NCBI GenBank assembly: GCA_945859605.1
Contig: OX243814.1
Coordinates: 37,012,524 to 37,076,523, forward strand
DNA: 64,000 nt
Direction of reading: 5' to 3'
Source: Lumbricus rubellus
Taxonomy: Eukaryota; Annelida; Clitellata; Crassiclitellata; Lumbricidae
Shown one piece after another: positions 62,761 through 64,000 of this stretch; position 1 is the first letter of the stretch, and the number at the start of each line of letters is the position of its first letter. The notes under the pieces are model-generated. The model saw only the letters and a list, made by a program, of their open reading frames with translations, was not told the origin of the DNA and ran no database searches. Made by a program: the position numbers and the translations under genes.

Positions 62761-64000
62761 GAAGACTTAATGGTTGAGTTTCAGGAAAGACTATAGTCTA
62801 TATTTCCAACTCCCTAGCATCAGAAACTTGATATCTTGTAATAAATCATTGCAGACAGAGAGATTATCAATCGATCAATCATTTCTTTTTGTAGCCAATC
62901 ATTTTTTACAGTTAAGGATTGCAAGTCACATTTTCCAAAAGGAAATGACCACAACGATAGGCCCTGAAGGGATCACTGACCCCGCTTGATAGTGACACCT
63001 ACGTAGGCCTACATGTTGAACAGATGCAACGGCCGCCAAAAGCTATATCAACACCTAGAGATGCTTCGTAAAATAAAAAGACCGCACACAATCTTTAGTG
63101 ATTTAAAACTTTAATCAAATAATTATTATTGGCTGTCGTTTTTATGACTATCGAACCTTATTGCAAATCTACTCATTAATGCCCGTTGTCTATTTTTGCT
63201 CAAAAACAAATTCAAAATTTTTATTATTTTCCCATGTCGCATTTTGTTAGCATTTCTACCACATAAGCTTATTCTTCAGCCCATTTCAAAACTTCTGTGC
63301 AAAACATTTGCTTGACATAGTAAATCTCCGGGTTTAAGACTTAATTTATTGACCGGACTATGGCCCTATTGAATATCCATCGCGAACATACCCCAACTAC
63401 CGATGAAAAAATAAATGAATTTATCAAGCAGAGAAGGCGTTTAGACTTTACAATGTAAAATGCAGAGGATAATGCTATATTGTAAAGTTTACATTATAGC
63501 CTAACTTTTGCTGGTTGATGAAGACTTTTAGTCTTAGACTAAATAAAATGACGATAGTACTTATAAGGCTAGGCTTTCCTTCTCTTCTTTGGACCACTGA
63601 CTGGCAGTTGTTCACAGTTCACTTGAAAGTTGAAATTATAGTTTTATTTGTTTAATTTAAAATAGCTAAACCAGATTAAATCATGAAGTAAAAAATTATG
63701 GGGATTCAATGATAAATGAGTCGGCTGAACAAATATAATATTTGCGCAATTATTAGCATGTTTCGATGCTGCTGATGATAGCTAAAAAACTGTCTCGCCT
63801 ATTGTCCAACACTTCTACAGCCGCTTGCGGCATGGGGCTAATAATTTGAGATAAGCTTCGCGCCTTCGGCACCCTCGTTTGTTCACGCCCGAAGGGATTG
63901 ACCATAATAATTAATAGGCCTAACTATTTCTCAGTCCCAAACCCCCCTAAGAAGGTGGAAGAGGAAAGATCCTTGATGAATACAATTAGAACAAGGCAGA
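62761..64000. other. Non-coding right end of window
   Basis: AT-rich, with no gene, exon or transposon terminus that I can support. Confidence 0.45.

Noticed and set aside
1..64000. CRISPR array or bacterial defence system
   Set aside because: The direct repeats present are microsatellites, minisatellites or transposon ends. None has uniform repeats with unique spacers, and the window is eukaryotic.

Overview
This is a eukaryotic genomic window: genes with canonical GT/AG introns, dense tetranucleotide repeats, tRNA-derived SINEs, LINE and LTR fragments, and hAT, piggyBac and Mutator-like remnants. The gene and transposon content fits a marine invertebrate, perhaps an echinoderm or other deuterostome. 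That assignment is an inference; nothing here names a species.

The main object is a complete Polinton/Maverick element (polintovirus) at 5427-21261, 15,835 bp. It has terminal inverted repeats (TIRs) of about 0.5 kb and an exact 6-bp target-site duplication (TSD), TAAGGC. Left to right it carries: a small TIR-encoded SAP-like ORF; a leftward integrase with chromodomain; a leftward zinc-ribbon/phospholipase A2-like protein; and a rightward morphogenesis block (packaging ATPase, minor capsid/penton, pX-like GG-site protein, dUTPase-fold-like protein, membrane/coiled-coil protein, conserved Polinton protein, pVI-like protein, major capsid protein). After a perfect hairpin come leftward genes: fibre-like A, fibre-like B (split by a 578-bp hAT element), an adenain/Ulp1-like protease, a double zinc-ribbon protein and a protein-primed DNA polymerase B. 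The genes make a virion (capsid, packaging, maturation, possibly membrane breach and host attachment) and replicate and integrate DNA. This copy looks inactive: polB is frameshifted, the integrase core is short between its last two acidic residues, and fibre B is interrupted.

Left of the Polinton (1-5420) is repeat-rich non-coding DNA with one minus-strand SINE. From 21.3 to 34.4 kb there are microsatellites (a 400-bp TATG/CATA array), an odd array of GATAGAGCA motifs, small hAT elements, LINE and SINE fragments, and one host exon: the first coding exon of a class A peptide GPCR on the minus strand.

From 34,467 to 41,255 lies a minus-strand Ty3/gypsy-like LTR element with 1005-bp LTRs. Its residual domain order (gag, protease, integrase zinc domain, RNase H) resembles the Gmr1 type. 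A truncated relative sits at 51,598-53,180. Nearby are a Mutator-like element with 9-bp TSD (41,400), a piggyBac remnant flanked by TTAA (44,678), and a 2.2-kb hAT element with nested LINE sequence (45,911). A 3.2-kb foldback element (53,335-56,517) is rich in nuclear-receptor-type TCAAGGTCA sites.

From 57,280 to 61,674 a four-exon minus-strand host gene encodes a predicted 390-residue protein with an F-box-like segment and a possibly beta-propeller-like C-terminal region. The last 2.3 kb holds another tRNA-derived SINE and non-coding DNA.
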